From Megaleporinus macrocephalus (taxonomy: Eukaryota > Chordata > Actinopteri > Characiformes > Anostomidae): 64,000 bases of DNA. Positions within the stretch are counted from its first letter, which is position 1, and every line of letters starts with the position of its first letter. The stretch lies in NCBI GenBank assembly GCA_021613375.1, contig CM038725.1, forward strand, positions 10,353,089 to 10,417,088. Reading direction: 5' to 3'. The notes below the pieces were generated by a model, which had not been told where the DNA came from, searched no databases, and saw only the letters and a program-made list of their open reading frames with translations. This document shows, one piece after another, positions 35,965 through 47,340 of this stretch. Position numbers and translations under genes: made by a program.

Positions 35965-35972
35965 TTACTCAT

Positions 35973-36029
<57 letters not shown>
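35965..36029. repeat. (TCTA)n microsatellite
   Basis: About 16 tetranucleotide units follow degenerate CCATCTATCC-type sequence beyond the LINE tails. Confidence 0.9.
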
Positions 36030-38060
36030 ATGTGACTGTTTCTGTTATGAACTGACATGTACATATTTTCCCAATGGTAGTGGCAATGACCTGAAGATTT
36101 TTGATTAAATATTACAAATATATTAAATTTAATTACATCTCAAACATCAATCCTGAGATTGGACAGGAAGGAGTAGCACACTTTAATAAGAACAACCTGG
36201 AGAAAGGAACAAAACATCTTATGAATTGGTTTAGAAATATATATTTATAACCAATTTTGTATAACCAACAGTACCATATAAAACATCTGCTAAAGGTTAC
36301 TTGACCTTTCACTGCAATGACCAAACAATCCTTTCATCAAACAAGGGTTCAGGAAAAGTGCTAAAAATGTGTAGTATGAACTGCAGATGGTGGGTGTGAT
36401 TTTCAGCATAGGGGGCGCTATCACATAGTAGCTCAAAATCAGTTTAACAAAGAAACCATGCAGAGCTATTATGGAGTACCAAAGATTGTTGCTAATGATG
36501 GGAAATCTGCAAGAAACTGACCCAAAATCAGAAGTTAAAATGGCTTCGCTGAATACAGCTTCCTGTTCAAGTGTTTTCCTGTTTTAAATCTATCACCAGT
36601 GAGCAGTCAACTGTACGCAACTGCCGCACTATTTAAGATGACCCAGTAAAAGTGGTGAACAAGCTGACTTCACCCTCATGTGGTCAGTGGGAGTGAGTAC
36701 TTAAACCAACCACTAGTTCACCAAAGCTCCTAAGCTTGTATACCACATTCTGATGCATTCCAGGCCATTTCCACACCTGGGTTCTCCGTCTAATGAATGA
36801 ATCAACAGGAGGTAAACAGATATGTAGCTATGCATATTTATATTATATTCATATTGAAGTGAACTGCGAATGTCGTGATATCAGATCATGACTTGCATTT
36901 GAAAAACTTCACAGCAGCTGGAATTAACCTTCTGCTTTTTTTCAATAAAAAATGTTAATAACATTGTAATAATGCAGTCACACAGCTAATTACATTTCTA
37001 TTTGCCTCACGTTACAAATTAATTCCACAATTTTCCAGCTGTAAAGGGTTTACTATTTCTTTCCAACAATACAAGACATCTAAGTTTTAAGCCCAAGCTT
37101 TCAAACAAGAATATCCAACATTGTAATGTCATAATTAGTGGTCCGCTAATTCAGAAAGCGAAAGGGCACAGGTTGATTTGAAATGGCATTAATGAAGAAT
37201 AATGTTGTTGCTCATTTGAACTGTTATTGTGTTTTGCTTCACTGGAATCCAGGAATTTATTTGGCTTTAAACCAGTCCAACGGCTTGTATAGAATTTGCA
37301 GACCAGCCAAAAATGCCACATAACGTTGAGCATAATGTTCAAAACAAAGCAGACAATTCTTGGTTTGTACGTAGAGGCAAACTTTTAATTGGCACAGAAG
37401 GTCTGAACCTCAGATTTATGAAAAATGGCTTCATAATAAGCCACGGCACTGAAACAACAAAAGGCCCGTGGCACTGCTACAAAGTGTTTTGAAGCTTATA
37501 ATGTCAGGTTTCAGCAAAGTTACAAGCCTAAACGTTCCAGCTCACTACTACTACTAAATAACATCTAGACCCCACTTCAATACGCAAGACCCTACATTGC
37601 CCCTCTGTTATTACACTGACACTAATCCTGAACTCGACCCCTGTTCGTTCTGCTACATACAACAAGTCCCTTCCAGTTCTAGTTCTGCTCTTCGCCTGCC
37701 ACCTTCTATCCCGCACTGCAGGCCTGTACTTAAGATGATGCCCACAGGTGTGAAATTGGATTTAAGGCCAACGGTTAGAGGAACAAGCTGGTAAAATGCT
37801 AGAGTAGAAGCTTAGCCGTTAGATTTAGGCCATGTACACCTGGGCCGAGCAAGAGGAACGAGAAATAATATCATATTTAAACAGCTTAGGCAGAAAGCAG
37901 ACACACAGAAATATTCGGAACACAAAGAGTGGGGCTAATGGAAAATAAGGCTGTGTGTTTGCAGAAGTGAATAAGATTTGGTGTTTGAATAAGTGTCCAA
38001 GGGTTAGGTTACTGCCCCCCCCTCACACTCCCTCCAACCCTGAGTTATGGAACCCTGCAA
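36030..38060. other. Intronic DNA, no gene seen
   Basis: Mostly AT-rich sequence. The stretch around 37020-37340 is complex and could be conserved. ORFs of 62-65 codons lack motifs. Confidence 0.4.
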
Positions 38061-38396
38061 AATGTATTATGGCCTAGTAAAAGAAATATGATAAAGTACT
38101 GAAGAGGAAGGAGCCATTAAGGAAAGCGCTACACCAAGTCTCACGTGTACATAATTACCTCCAACATAAAAACAAAGTTGACTGCATCTGCTGGCTCGGC
38201 CCTTATAACGTTGCAAACTTTATAGGGACTATTAAAGCAATGAGCAAAGGGTATTGCTTAAGATCATATGCACCATTAAAATAATGAAATACATATTTCG
38301 GAATATAATATTGGGCTCGATTAGCCCACGTTTATACATATACAGGCAGTAAAATGAGTATTTGAAGCATCTACGTATGCCTCCCCGAGAGAACCT
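38061..38396 (+). repeat. Local duplication R1, copy 1
   Basis: Diverged direct duplicate of 40490-40722. Shared blocks are AAAGAAATA-GATAAA-TACTG, CTGAAGAGGAAGG, CATAATTACC, GACTGCATCTGCTG, CGGCCCTTATAAC, TTGCAAACTTTATA and GCCTCCCCGA. Copy 1 carries about 100 bp (38245-38350) that copy 2 lacks. Confidence 0.75.
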
Positions 38397-38477
38397 TTTT
38401 CATTTATGGGTTTCACATAAAGAAATTGCCAATAACAATATATAAAGACAAAAATAATAATAATAATAATATATATA

Positions 38478-38976
38478 CAAGGTGAGTCAAATGGCCCAGG
38501 ACACCCTATTATTTCAGAAACAAAAGGGAAAATTCTGTATCTGAATACCCCAGCAAGTAATGGGCGAGGGAGTCTATCTTTTAGGCTATGTCCCAAACAT
38601 GGCCACCAATGGGAAGGTGATCATGTAGCATATCATATTAAAGAAGACCAGGATTGTCTGAAGGCGCAGTTCAGCACCAGGGACAGCACACTGTTGTTCA
38701 ATGTGGTTGTTTTTGCAACTTTGTGTGTTGATAATGTTTGAACCGCTAGAGATATTGCAAATCTGATTGGATCACTCGGTTTCTGAGACAGGTTTGGTCT
38801 TCTTTGACGTGCTACATGACCACCTTCCCATTGGAAAAAACTTGTCCTTGATCCGATATGGCGGCCTTCAAGATCGCAGCCATGTTCGGGATATAGCCTA
38901 AAAGATAGGCCCCCTCACCCATTACTTGCTGGGGTATTCAGATATGTCATTTTCTTGAGACTTTTGACCCACCATG
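38478..38976. mobile_element. Long-inverted-repeat MITE with TA target duplication
   Basis: The left half (CAAGGTGAGTCAAATGG, CTGAATACCCCAGCAAG then TAATGG, CTATCTTTTAGGCTATG) is matched by the reverse complement of the right half. The arms are over 200 bp around a short centre. TA flanks both ends (38476-38477 and 38977-38978), fitting the Tc1/mariner superfamily. No transposase is present. Confidence 0.75.
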
Positions 38977-39015
38977 TATATATATGTGTCTTAGCTTTAC
39001 ACCAGATGTAGTGGG

Positions 39016-39492
39016 CAAGGACGGATTAAGGATAGTCTGGTGCCCAGGGATAACCCCCCCCCAACCCGGGCCCCTTGTGATCAAGGGCCCTCTAATGGTA
39101 TTCCCTGCTCTTCTCTAGGGCCCCCTGGTAGGGGCTCTCATAACCAGAGCCCTCTAAAATTATGCCCCCCTCTTTCCTAGGACCCCTAATAGCCAGAAGT
39201 CGAAGTCAGAGCAGTGCCACAACGCCTCGTCCATTTTCATAAGAAGGCCCAAAATGCATGGCTAGGGCCCCAAAAAACATAGCTAGAGGCCCCAAAAGCA
39301 TGGCTAGGGGCCCCAAGAGGCCCTGGGGTCAAAGTCCTTAAAAGTCAGAGGATCCTTAAAATGGAGGGCCCTCAGAAATAAAAAAAAATATTTTGTATCA
39401 TAAAAGTTAATAGGCATCGCAAAATGTTTTGGGCCTGACCTCAAGGGCCCCTGGGCGCTGGCCCCACTGGCCCTGTCAGTAATCCAGCCATG
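39016..39492. mobile_element. hAT-like element with perfect 8-bp target-site duplication
   Basis: GTAGTGGG is repeated at 39008-39015 and 39493-39500. The terminal repeats are CAAGGACGGATTAAGGA and, reversed, CATGGCTGGATTACTGA. The interior is rich in GGGCCCC blocks. It is non-coding, 477 bp. Confidence 0.8.
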
Positions 39493-39545
39493 GTAGTGGG
39501 GCCTTTGTCTTGTAAAATTTCCACTTTTGACCTACCAATGACCAG

Positions 39546-39887
39546 TGTTATACATACTTTAGTGTAATTATACCACTGACCCTTACGTTTAGGGCTGAGA
39601 TCATGCACACACACCAGGCCATATCTGATGATTTGGGTGTGTTGGACACATGGTCAGTTACAGGCATGATCTTCTTTATGGCAGTCTTTTAGGAACTCAG
39701 GAGATGTTTATGGCTAGCATATCCTATGTTTAACAACTGGTCCTGTCTGATGTCCTGTAGATAATGGTGAACCCGTGTTCAAAGGGGTATATATGAGTGT
39801 GTTCATCAGTATCAGGAGTGCTCAATAAACTATCATTCTGAATCGGTCTTCTCTCTTCATCTGATGCCAACACAGGAAATTACAACA
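39546..39887 (+). mobile_element. Solo LTR, 342 bp, with 4-bp target duplication
   Basis: It starts TGTTATACA and ends TTACAACA, so the ends are TG...CA. CCAG occurs immediately outside both ends (39542-39545 and 39888-39891). It contains a TATA-like GTATATATGAG at 39786-39796 and AATAAA at 39824-39829, in the order expected for U3-R-U5. No internal retroelement sequence adjoins it, so it is a product of LTR-LTR recombination. ERV or Gypsy origin is not decided. Confidence 0.7.
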
Positions 39888-40031
39888 CCAGGATGTTAAT
39901 CCAGAAGTCTTGGGGGTGATGAAGACATTTTATTTTATACAAATGTAGGATGAGCTTTGATTTTCTGATGATTTTCTTGCTGTTTTAGTCATTCTTGTGC
40001 TTTAGTTCACTTTAGTTCAATTTTAGTTCAC

Positions 40032-40160
40032 TTAGCCACTTCCAGAAACACCTACTACAGTAGAAGGTTTTCTCCATTTGGATGCAATGGCTCTCACTTT
40101 TGTTGCTTCGTAGGCCTTTACAGACTGATATATTTTAATAACTTTCCATCCCCCCTCTTT
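40032..40160 (-). pseudogene. Tc1-like transposase DNA-binding remnant
   Basis: The minus strand reads WKVIKIYQSVKAYEATKVRA then IASKWRKPSTVV. This resembles the second helix-turn-helix region of Tc1 transposases (KVRAI-KWRK-TVV), with about ten residues missing in the middle. No terminal repeat was found. Confidence 0.4.
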
Positions 40161-40489
40161 CCAGATGTCTTTTGTTGATGGCATTGTGTCCGGAGATCTT
40201 GGCACTTCTTTCTTTGGTTGAAAGATTCTTCTATCATATTGATATTCAAACTCAACAGGGCTTATCTGAGCATTCCAAGTGATCCCAATAATCAACTAAA
40301 ATTGGGTTGACGGACCGGTCTGTTGAGTAACTAATGGGTCATTTACCATTCCGCACTGGTCCAGATGGTCTAGGATAACATTCTTTCCATCATTAAATGG
40401 GATTATCTATGCTCACTCAGGTTGTCAGGAAATGCCCTATTAAGGCACAGTAAATTGTATTTGCCTGGATAAATGGTTCTTCTCTTCCT

Positions 40490-40722
40490 TATGTATTATG
40501 AACTAATAAAAGAAATAGGATAAAATACTGAAGAGGAAGGCTATTAAGAATAGCACTACACAGAGTCTCATGTACATAATTACCAATTAACAAAGTTGGC
40601 TGCATCTGCTGACCCGGCCCTTATAACATTGCAAACTTTATAAGGACTAATAAAGCAATGACCGAATGGTGGTAAAATGTGTATTTGAAGCATTTACATA
40701 TGCCTCCCCGATATAACCTTCT
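40490..40722 (+). repeat. Local duplication R1, copy 2
   Basis: Direct diverged copy of 38061-38396, about 2.4 kb away. It is shorter because the 100-bp insert is absent. Three mobile elements lie between the copies. Confidence 0.75.
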
Positions 40723-42613
40723 TAAAGTATGGCTCTATGAAGAACCTTATTGGAAAGTTATTGCCTACAGCACCAAAATCTTCCTGACAGTGTACACACC
40801 TCTCAAAAAATAACCCATTCTGCCACCTTCATTTTGGTGAGCATACACCTGGAGAGTCGGACATCTTCTATTTGTTCTGCAGTTCCTTCATGGCCTTCTT
40901 CTTGCCTTGTCTTTAATACTTCTTCCCTTCCTTCCCTACTTTCCCTCTGGCTTTCCCATCTCTTCGTAGCCATTTTCAATTGGAACAAAGCAGAGCACGG
41001 CGAGCGTGGGATTCGCTCTCTGATAAAATCCATCCACTAACTCAATTTTATCTTTCTCCATTAAGCTCATCGGCAATTAAAAAGTCTGCACGCGGGCACA
41101 ACAAAGGCTGCTAAACTGCCATTCTTAGAGCACAATCATCGCATTTAGTTTATCATTTAATTGCAGAAATTACCCGGACACAAGATTCGCTTGTTTAGCG
41201 ACTTTTAAGATATTTAGCGACTTGTTTTTTTTTCTTTTTGCCCCCTAATCTAATTGTTAATGAGTGAAAAGCCAAATTGGCAGCCCTTCCAGAGCATTCA
41301 CGCTGTGTTAAACCAGACATCCACCCCAACAAATGGCTGTAGCTTAATAGGAAGTACTAGCCAGATTTGGGGCTGGGTTTAAAAAAAGAAACACCTCGTT
41401 CTGACGCTGACCTGAGGGGGTAAGAAATGAAAGGCTCGCATTGGGGGATTTGACAGGAGTCTGTCAGAAGCGCGAAAGTTCACATTCTCTCAAGAAGCGC
41501 TGTTCTTCGGGAAAACGAGAAAAATACTCCATCTGTCTGATGCGCCCTGACGCATTGCGTAAGATCACTTCTTTTTTTTTTTCTATCCAGTGAGGGTTTT
41601 TTTTATATTTTTTTTTTTCAAAGTATGTTCACGTAAAGGCCAGAGAGGCAGCGATGCTGCTCTGCGGTAAACAAACAGAATCAATATTCGCAGCCCCTAA
41701 AAATAATTCCCTAAAATAAATAGGAACCAGGCAGGAATTAAACCCAGAGCAAATCCATCAACTAAGACTGAAGCATCGAAACAGACAGCCATGTTTTCTC
41801 AAGCAGATTGTCTTGGATGGCATGTAGTGTGAATAAAAAAAAATAAAAATAAATAAAAATGATGCTATGAGAAGTTGCAATGGACAGTATCTCTTTCTCT
41901 TTCAAGAAAAACCAAAAAACAAGCTCTTCTTCTGAGAAGAGCCTGTGTTTGAGAACTGAGGCGGCTTCTGAGCTTTCAAACAGCCTCTATCGTGCGCAAG
42001 GTCATGTGACAATGCCACAGGTTTGGTTTGAATTAAAGCAAACGTCTTGCAGAAGACGAGAAAATATGCAACGCAGGCCACATGCAGCATGCATTGTCAC
42101 TCCCAGCTGCTGGCCCGGAGTAAAACACTTAATAGGATGGAAGGAACAAGTCACAGTGAATGGCTGTCGTTCTCCTGCATTTTTCTTTCTCTGCTTGTTT
42201 ATTTATTTTCAGTGGTGTGAACATGAACTTGATCTGCCTCGCTTAATATGTTCTTAAAACAGGCCTGTGTAAGACGACATTTTGTCAATAAAGGGTAATA
42301 ACGCCGAGCCGCGGCTGTATGAGCTCTGCGATGTTGTTTACTAGCTGCAATAAAATGGCAACGTGAGCCACGCAGAACACACACGGACTGTATGGAGCAA
42401 TTAGCTGTAGGAGTGAAACCATTCATCAAAGCTTTCGGATACTATACTATTCACGCAGACAGACACAAGCACAATGTGGGGACATGGGGCCCAAACATAT
42501 GTAATTAATGCACTACTGTGCCAAAGTCTTAACTGCTTACAAGCCTTTCTCTTATTAACACCAGTAATAACACTGGATATGATTAGAACAGATGTAAATA
42601 ATCATACATACAA
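40723..42613. promoter_or_regulatory. Intronic DNA with candidate conserved blocks 41040-41310 and 42255-42430
   Basis: The block 41040-41310 has paired AT-rich homeodomain-type cores (GCAATTAAAAAG, TCATTTAATTGCAGAAATTA, CTAATTGTTAATGAG). The block 42255-42430 has mixed complex sequence with AGCAATTAGCTG. Neither shows coding motifs. The 125-codon ORF at 41880-42257 has no domain. Regulatory function is a guess that needs alignment. Confidence 0.3.
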
Positions 42614-42904
42614 TACAAAGTAACATGAATATCTTATTGTGAAAGATGTAGATCAGATCTTGAGCTCCAGTTTGAAGAACAAAGTGTAGTTCCAGATTTC
42701 TCCTGGACGCCCCAGACATTGTATGAATGTATTCAGTTCCTTCAGCAGCAATCTTGATTTAGCTTAATGAAGTACTGAGCAGTCAAAGCAGGTATTAGAT
42801 GAGAACTGTAAATAATACTGGGTTGTTTCCACAAAGAGAAGCTTGGAAAGGGTTAAATAAACACACTGACATATGTAAAAATACTACTTACTGTATTAAT
42901 ACAG
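42614..42904 (+). repeat. Local duplication R2, copy 1
   Basis: It is nearly identical to 44203-44483 in direct orientation. It includes TACAAAGTAACATGAATATC, CTCCTGGACGCCCCAGACAT and TAAATAAACACACTGAC. It carries 12 bp (GTTGTTTCCACA) missing in copy 2. Confidence 0.9.
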
Positions 42905-42989
42905 TTTGAATATTTAAAAGATAAAGTATTTTAGTAAATAAAAGCTTCCTGTTTGGATTTTTAAATATAATAATGTCCCCAAGTATCTA

Positions 42990-43260
42990 AAACTGTCCTC
43001 TATATATATGTATTAAGCTACTGGTCTTTAAATGGTGAATTTTTGTGGGTGAACAGTTTACACAAAGGAGAGACAGTTTGGTTCCACTCAGCACTGGTGG
43101 CTTCAAACAGCTATAAAAAAAACACTGGCAAGTTAGTTTGTGGTTAACGTGAGACATGATATTCTCTATAGGGTTTAAATCTGGCCAATAACCATCAATA
43201 AAGACCACCGCACTTTGGCTTGGCCCGTGGGAGTGTATATGTGATAAAAATATGAGCATA
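42990..43260 (-). pseudogene. Tc1-like transposase C-terminal remnant
   Basis: The 90-codon minus-strand ORF contains YWPDLNPIENIMSHVNHKL, which is the WP-DLNPIEN signature around the last catalytic acidic residue of Tc1 transposases. The rest of the catalytic domain is missing. Confidence 0.7.
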
Positions 43261-43671
43261 TGTATTATATTAAGTGCAGAATAGTTTATAAGGTACTGGG
43301 CATATGTTCAGTTTTTGCCTGTATTTGATTTGATATGGGAATGGGAAATTTGTTGTCAAACGTTTTCTATGCAGCGACATGTTTCTATACCTATAAAGTT
43401 CCAAGTTCTTCATTCCACTTAAACGCCAAATATGTTTTGGACTTACACTGTAAGAAGTGTTCTGAGGGTAGACCTCATGCGCAGGCTTCATGTGCAACTA
43501 AACCAGTTTTACTGAACTCTTTGAAAAAAAACAAATTTAACAAAAGTAGTTGTAATTCATTTACGTTATACCACATTAAGTCATTTTTGTAGGTTTATCC
43601 ACAAAACACATTTTAACGATGCATCAGTCCATACGCTTACTCCACATCTCTGTACAGTTCTTGTGCTTTTC

Positions 43672-43775
43672 GTCACTGTCCAAAGAAAAATAGTGACTTT
43701 ACACAAGAGGCCAAAACATGGCTTTGCTTTCAATGGAAGTCAATGGAACCGGCATTTCTGTTTTCTATTTTATAC
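43672..43775 (+). repeat. Dispersed repeat, copy 4
   Basis: It contains CACTGTCCAAAGAAAAATAG, CAAGAGGCCAAAACATGG and CAATGGAAGTCAATGGAACC, as in copies 1-3. An overlapping 106-codon plus-strand ORF (43718-44038) has no domain and starts inside the repeat. Confidence 0.65.
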
Positions 43776-43892
43776 ATGTTTTTCGTGGTTCTCTTCTCAA
43801 TAGCAGCTCTTTGGTAGCTACTATTTTTTTCAGACCCACAATGCTGAGCAAGAGTGGATATTCATTTTCTCCTATCTCTGATGGTAAAAAAG

Positions 43893-43970
43893 CTTTAAGC
43901 AATGTTTATCAGTTATCATTTCGATGGTCCGCAAGGTACTGGTTGGTGGTTAGGAGTCCCATCTTCTCTA
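43893..43970 (+). repeat. Local duplication R3, copy 1
   Basis: It matches 44497-44573: TTAAGCAATG-TATCAG, GGTGGTC/GATGGTC, GCAAGGTA and CATCTTCTCT in order. It is more diverged than R2. Confidence 0.6.
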
Positions 43971-44202
43971 CATCTTTAATCATTCGCTTGCACTTCAGTT
44001 GGAAGGATGGAAGAGTTTCAGTCATGTGTACAAAGTAAAAATTGGACAAATAAAATAGTGTTAGATTTGATATTGTTCTTATTTTATACTTTTGTATAAT
44101 TTTTTATAAACTGTATGTTTTCTGGCTCTGGAAAATGAAGTATAAGTAAGTAAAGTGTACTCAGTGGCTTGAATGAAAATAAAACAAATGATAAAGATGA
44201 TC

Positions 44203-44483
44203 TACAAAGTAACATGAATATCTTATTGTGAGAGAAGTAGATCATATCTTGAGCTCCAGTTTGAAGAATAAAGTGTAGTTCCAGATTTCTCCTGGACGCC
44301 CCAGACATTGTATGAATGTATTCAGTTCCTTCAGCAGCAATCTTGATTTAGCTTAATGAAGTACTGAGCAGTCAAAGCAGGTATTAGATGAGAACTGTAA
44401 ATAATACTGGATTGAGAAGCTTGGAAAGGGTTAAATAAACACACTGACGTATGTAAAAGCACTACTTACTGTATTAATACTGT
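44203..44483 (+). repeat. Local duplication R2, copy 2
   Basis: Direct copy of 42614-42904, offset about 1589 bp, with few differences and one 12-bp deletion. Confidence 0.9.
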
Positions 44484-44496
44484 CTAAACGTGAACG

Positions 44497-44573
44497 TTTT
44501 AAGCAATGTCTATCAGATATTATTTTGGTGGTCTGCAAGGTATTGCTTGGTTGATAAGAGTGCCATCTTCTCT
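44497..44573 (+). repeat. Local duplication R3, copy 2
   Basis: Direct diverged copy of 43893-43970. It follows R2 copy 2 immediately, whereas R2 copy 1 is followed by other sequence. The duplications are therefore separate events or were rearranged. Confidence 0.6.
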
Positions 44574-45018
44574 GCTTTTGCTTAGTACTGTATATGTAGG
44601 TAAACTGTAAACATAAAAAAAACTCTGTAAATGTACCCCCTCGAAAACATGACACAACATTACTTAACAGGCTTAATAAGTTTGTATATGAATTACAGTT
44701 ACCTTCTAGTTGTCAGTGATCCACACATCTGCTGTAAGTAAGGTTTATTCAAACAGCTCGGTTTATTCATTTCTGCTTGAATTAGCAATGTTCCTCTACA
44801 TGCAATGCAAGAATTAAATGGATTGTTTCATACAGTAAGGAATAAATGGCTTGGATTAGACTTGAATACCCCATTTCTGAGGACTCTAATAGCTTCCTGC
44901 ATATTTTCCTGCTATTGGCATTTATGATGATAGGCTGACAGCATTACCGTGAGACTGAAAAACATTGAAAACACACCCAAACTTAATGTTCAGCATGAGA
45001 ATGTATTGTGATTAAAAA

Positions 45019-45350
45019 GGACAGTGATGTAGTGATTAGCACTGTCGCCTCAGAGCAAGAGGATCCGGGTTTGATTCCCGGTCCAGGCAGTTCTGTGTGG
45101 AGTTTGCATGTTCTCCACGTGCTTGAGTGGGTTTCCTCTGGGTACTCCGGTTTCCTCCCACAGTCCAAACACATGCATGTTAGGTTGATTGGTCACTCTA
45201 AACTGCCTGTGGGTGTGAGTGCGTGAGTGAGTGTTGGCCATATGATGGACTGGTGAGCTGTCCATGGGTTACCCAGCCTTTGCCTGATGACGCTAGGATT
45301 GGCTCCAGTGACCTTAACTAGTGTGATAAAGGGGAATACTATGGATGGCT
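45019..45350 (+). mobile_element. tRNA-derived SINE, DANA/mermaid type
   Basis: The tRNA-like head GATGTAGTGATTAGCACTG has an A-box-like start and a B box GGGTTTGATTCC at 45067-45078. The conserved body follows: GTGTGGAGTTTGCATGTTC, GGTTTCCTCCCACAGTCC, GATTGGTCACTC, GATGGACTGG. It ends GGGGAATACTATGGATGG. It is a pseudo-tRNA promoter, not a functional tRNA. Confidence 0.8.
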
Positions 45351-46723
45351 TTATGCCCAGAAACTTAAGGCAGCCCAATCACAAGTTTTGTAAGTAAACT
45401 TTTCTACAGTGAGTTTACAGGATTTTGTGTTAATCATTTTAAAGTGAACCCAAAAATTTTTCAATAGTGCAATTATTAATTTTTACAGGACACATCTATG
45501 TATAATAACATGACCTTGATTGTAAATAGTGCATCGATGGTACAACCTAAAAAAATACTTCCTGTGGTAACAGCAATTAAACTAGCAATTGAACAAAAAA
45601 AAATGTTTAATTAAAATAATGAATCGTTTAACCAGACTACATTTTTTTTGCTTGAGTTAAACTAGTTTACTTGCTTGTTACTACATGAAGTATTTTTTAG
45701 GTTGTACCAACGAGGCACATTCTAGAGTGCTGCATTGTATAATTTGCAGTATATCATATTTGTTATATTTGTCCTTGTTAGCCAGTAAAAATATTAAATT
45801 AATTTAAAAAAATAGTAGCTACATGTTGCCTCTTTCAAATAAACACTGCATTAAAACTAAAATGTCTCCAAGATGGTCCCGGAAATGATGCAAATACATT
45901 TCTACACACACAGATATATGTATATATATATATCAACACACTACAACTCCATAATAGCACCAAGTCATGTACAGTGCTTGCATAAAGTGCTTGACACACA
46001 TCTTTTGAAGTGCGAACTTCACAAAAGAGAGCGATTTCAGCACTTTGACTAATCCCTACCTGACAAACACTGCGGCGATACCGTTCCCCCTGCTGACAAA
46101 AGCATCCTTTACGGAGATGCTGGAATGGGAGAAACTTTCAAAGAGAACAAACTACCCAGTTAGATGGGATGATTGAATGTCAAGCTGGTGGTAAAACCCC
46201 TGGAATGGAGTTAGACTAGACTATTACAGGAAAGACAGAGGACTCTAATCCCCCCCTCTCTCTGAAGCTGCTATATTCCCCAGTTTCAAAGATCAGACCT
46301 GTTGCAGTGTGAAAGCTAGTTATTCATCAAAGTATGACACACACGAATATGTTTTGCCAAGCGCTGTGGCATCCCAATGCGCTCCAGACCAAATGGTTCC
46401 CACACAGTGTGGTGGCCACCAGACCGCATCAATTACGTTCCGCTTTCGCTCGGAAAAGGCAGTTCTAGCAAGGCAACACGGATCTAGCAGGCCAAGCAGA
46501 TTTATAACGAACAAAGGAAGAAGCAGTGAGAAGCTGTAATAAAATATAAACTGCTTTGGCTTAAATTCCTTATATTTAGACAATTGTGCCTCAGCTATAA
46601 TCGCTAACAATTATATAAGCATTTATGCTTCTTAATTGCAGTGGCTGTGCATGCTTGACCACCTTGAAAATAAAACTGCCCTGTGGAATGATGCCACAGA
46701 ACAGCGGTCACAAATCCTGGATG
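45351..46723. other. Intronic DNA, no gene seen
   Basis: Short (TA)n at 45916-45932. The stretch 46040-46640 is complex, with a 76-codon plus-strand and a 96-codon minus-strand ORF overlapping, neither with a domain. Confidence 0.4.
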
Positions 46724-47340
46724 CTGGAGATCTACCTTCCAAAATCTAGAGTCTAGTCTAGTTTCAACCATCACATGTATTCATTTTACCCCAGCACATT
46801 AGTTGCAGGTTGGAACCAAACTTTGATAGAATAAAGATCTCCAGGAGAAGGTTTGGTGGCCACTGCTCTATGACATCACTCTATGGAACCTTTGGAGATC
46901 TAGCTTCCAACAGAGTCTAGTTTCAACCACAATCTAGCACTCCTCCTCAAGCATATTAACTTTGTCAGAAGTTCTCTGTCTGGATCACATGTATTCATTT
47001 TGCACAAGCATGGTAGTTGCAGGTTGGAGCCAAACTTCGCAGGAATGGAGATCTCCAGGAACAAGGGTGGTGACCACAGTTCCTTGGCAACACTCCATAG
47101 ATCCTCCTTTTGACAGCTTTGGAGATCTATCTTCCAATGGAGTCTATTTTCAACCACAATCTGATATTCCTACTCCAGCATATTAATTTCTTCACAAGTT
47201 CTCAGTTTGGTTGGATCACATGTATTCATTTTACGCAACCATGTTAGTTGGAGCCAAACGTCGCAGGAATGGAGATCTTCAAGAGAAGGGTTGAAGACCA
47301 CTGTTCTATGGCATCACTCCATAGATCCTACATTTTTAAG
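46724..47340 (+). repeat. Three tandem copies of a ~225-bp repeat
   Basis: Copy starts are at about 46724 (shortened, ~167 bp), 46891 and 47118 (227 bp apart). Each has GGAGATCTA-CTTCCAA, TTTCAACCAC-ATC, CACATGTATTCATTTT, GGAGATCTTC/CTCCAGG and GACCAC-GTTC. It resembles a dispersed teleost repeat that has been tandemly duplicated. Confidence 0.75.

Noticed and set aside
43718..44038. 106-codon plus-strand ORF as a small gene
   Set aside because: It starts inside a dispersed repeat and overlaps the R3 duplication. No recognisable motif.
45019..45090. Possible functional tRNA gene with B box GGGTTTGATTCC
   Set aside because: No cloverleaf is formed, and the sequence continues into the DANA/mermaid SINE body. 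It is a retroposon head.
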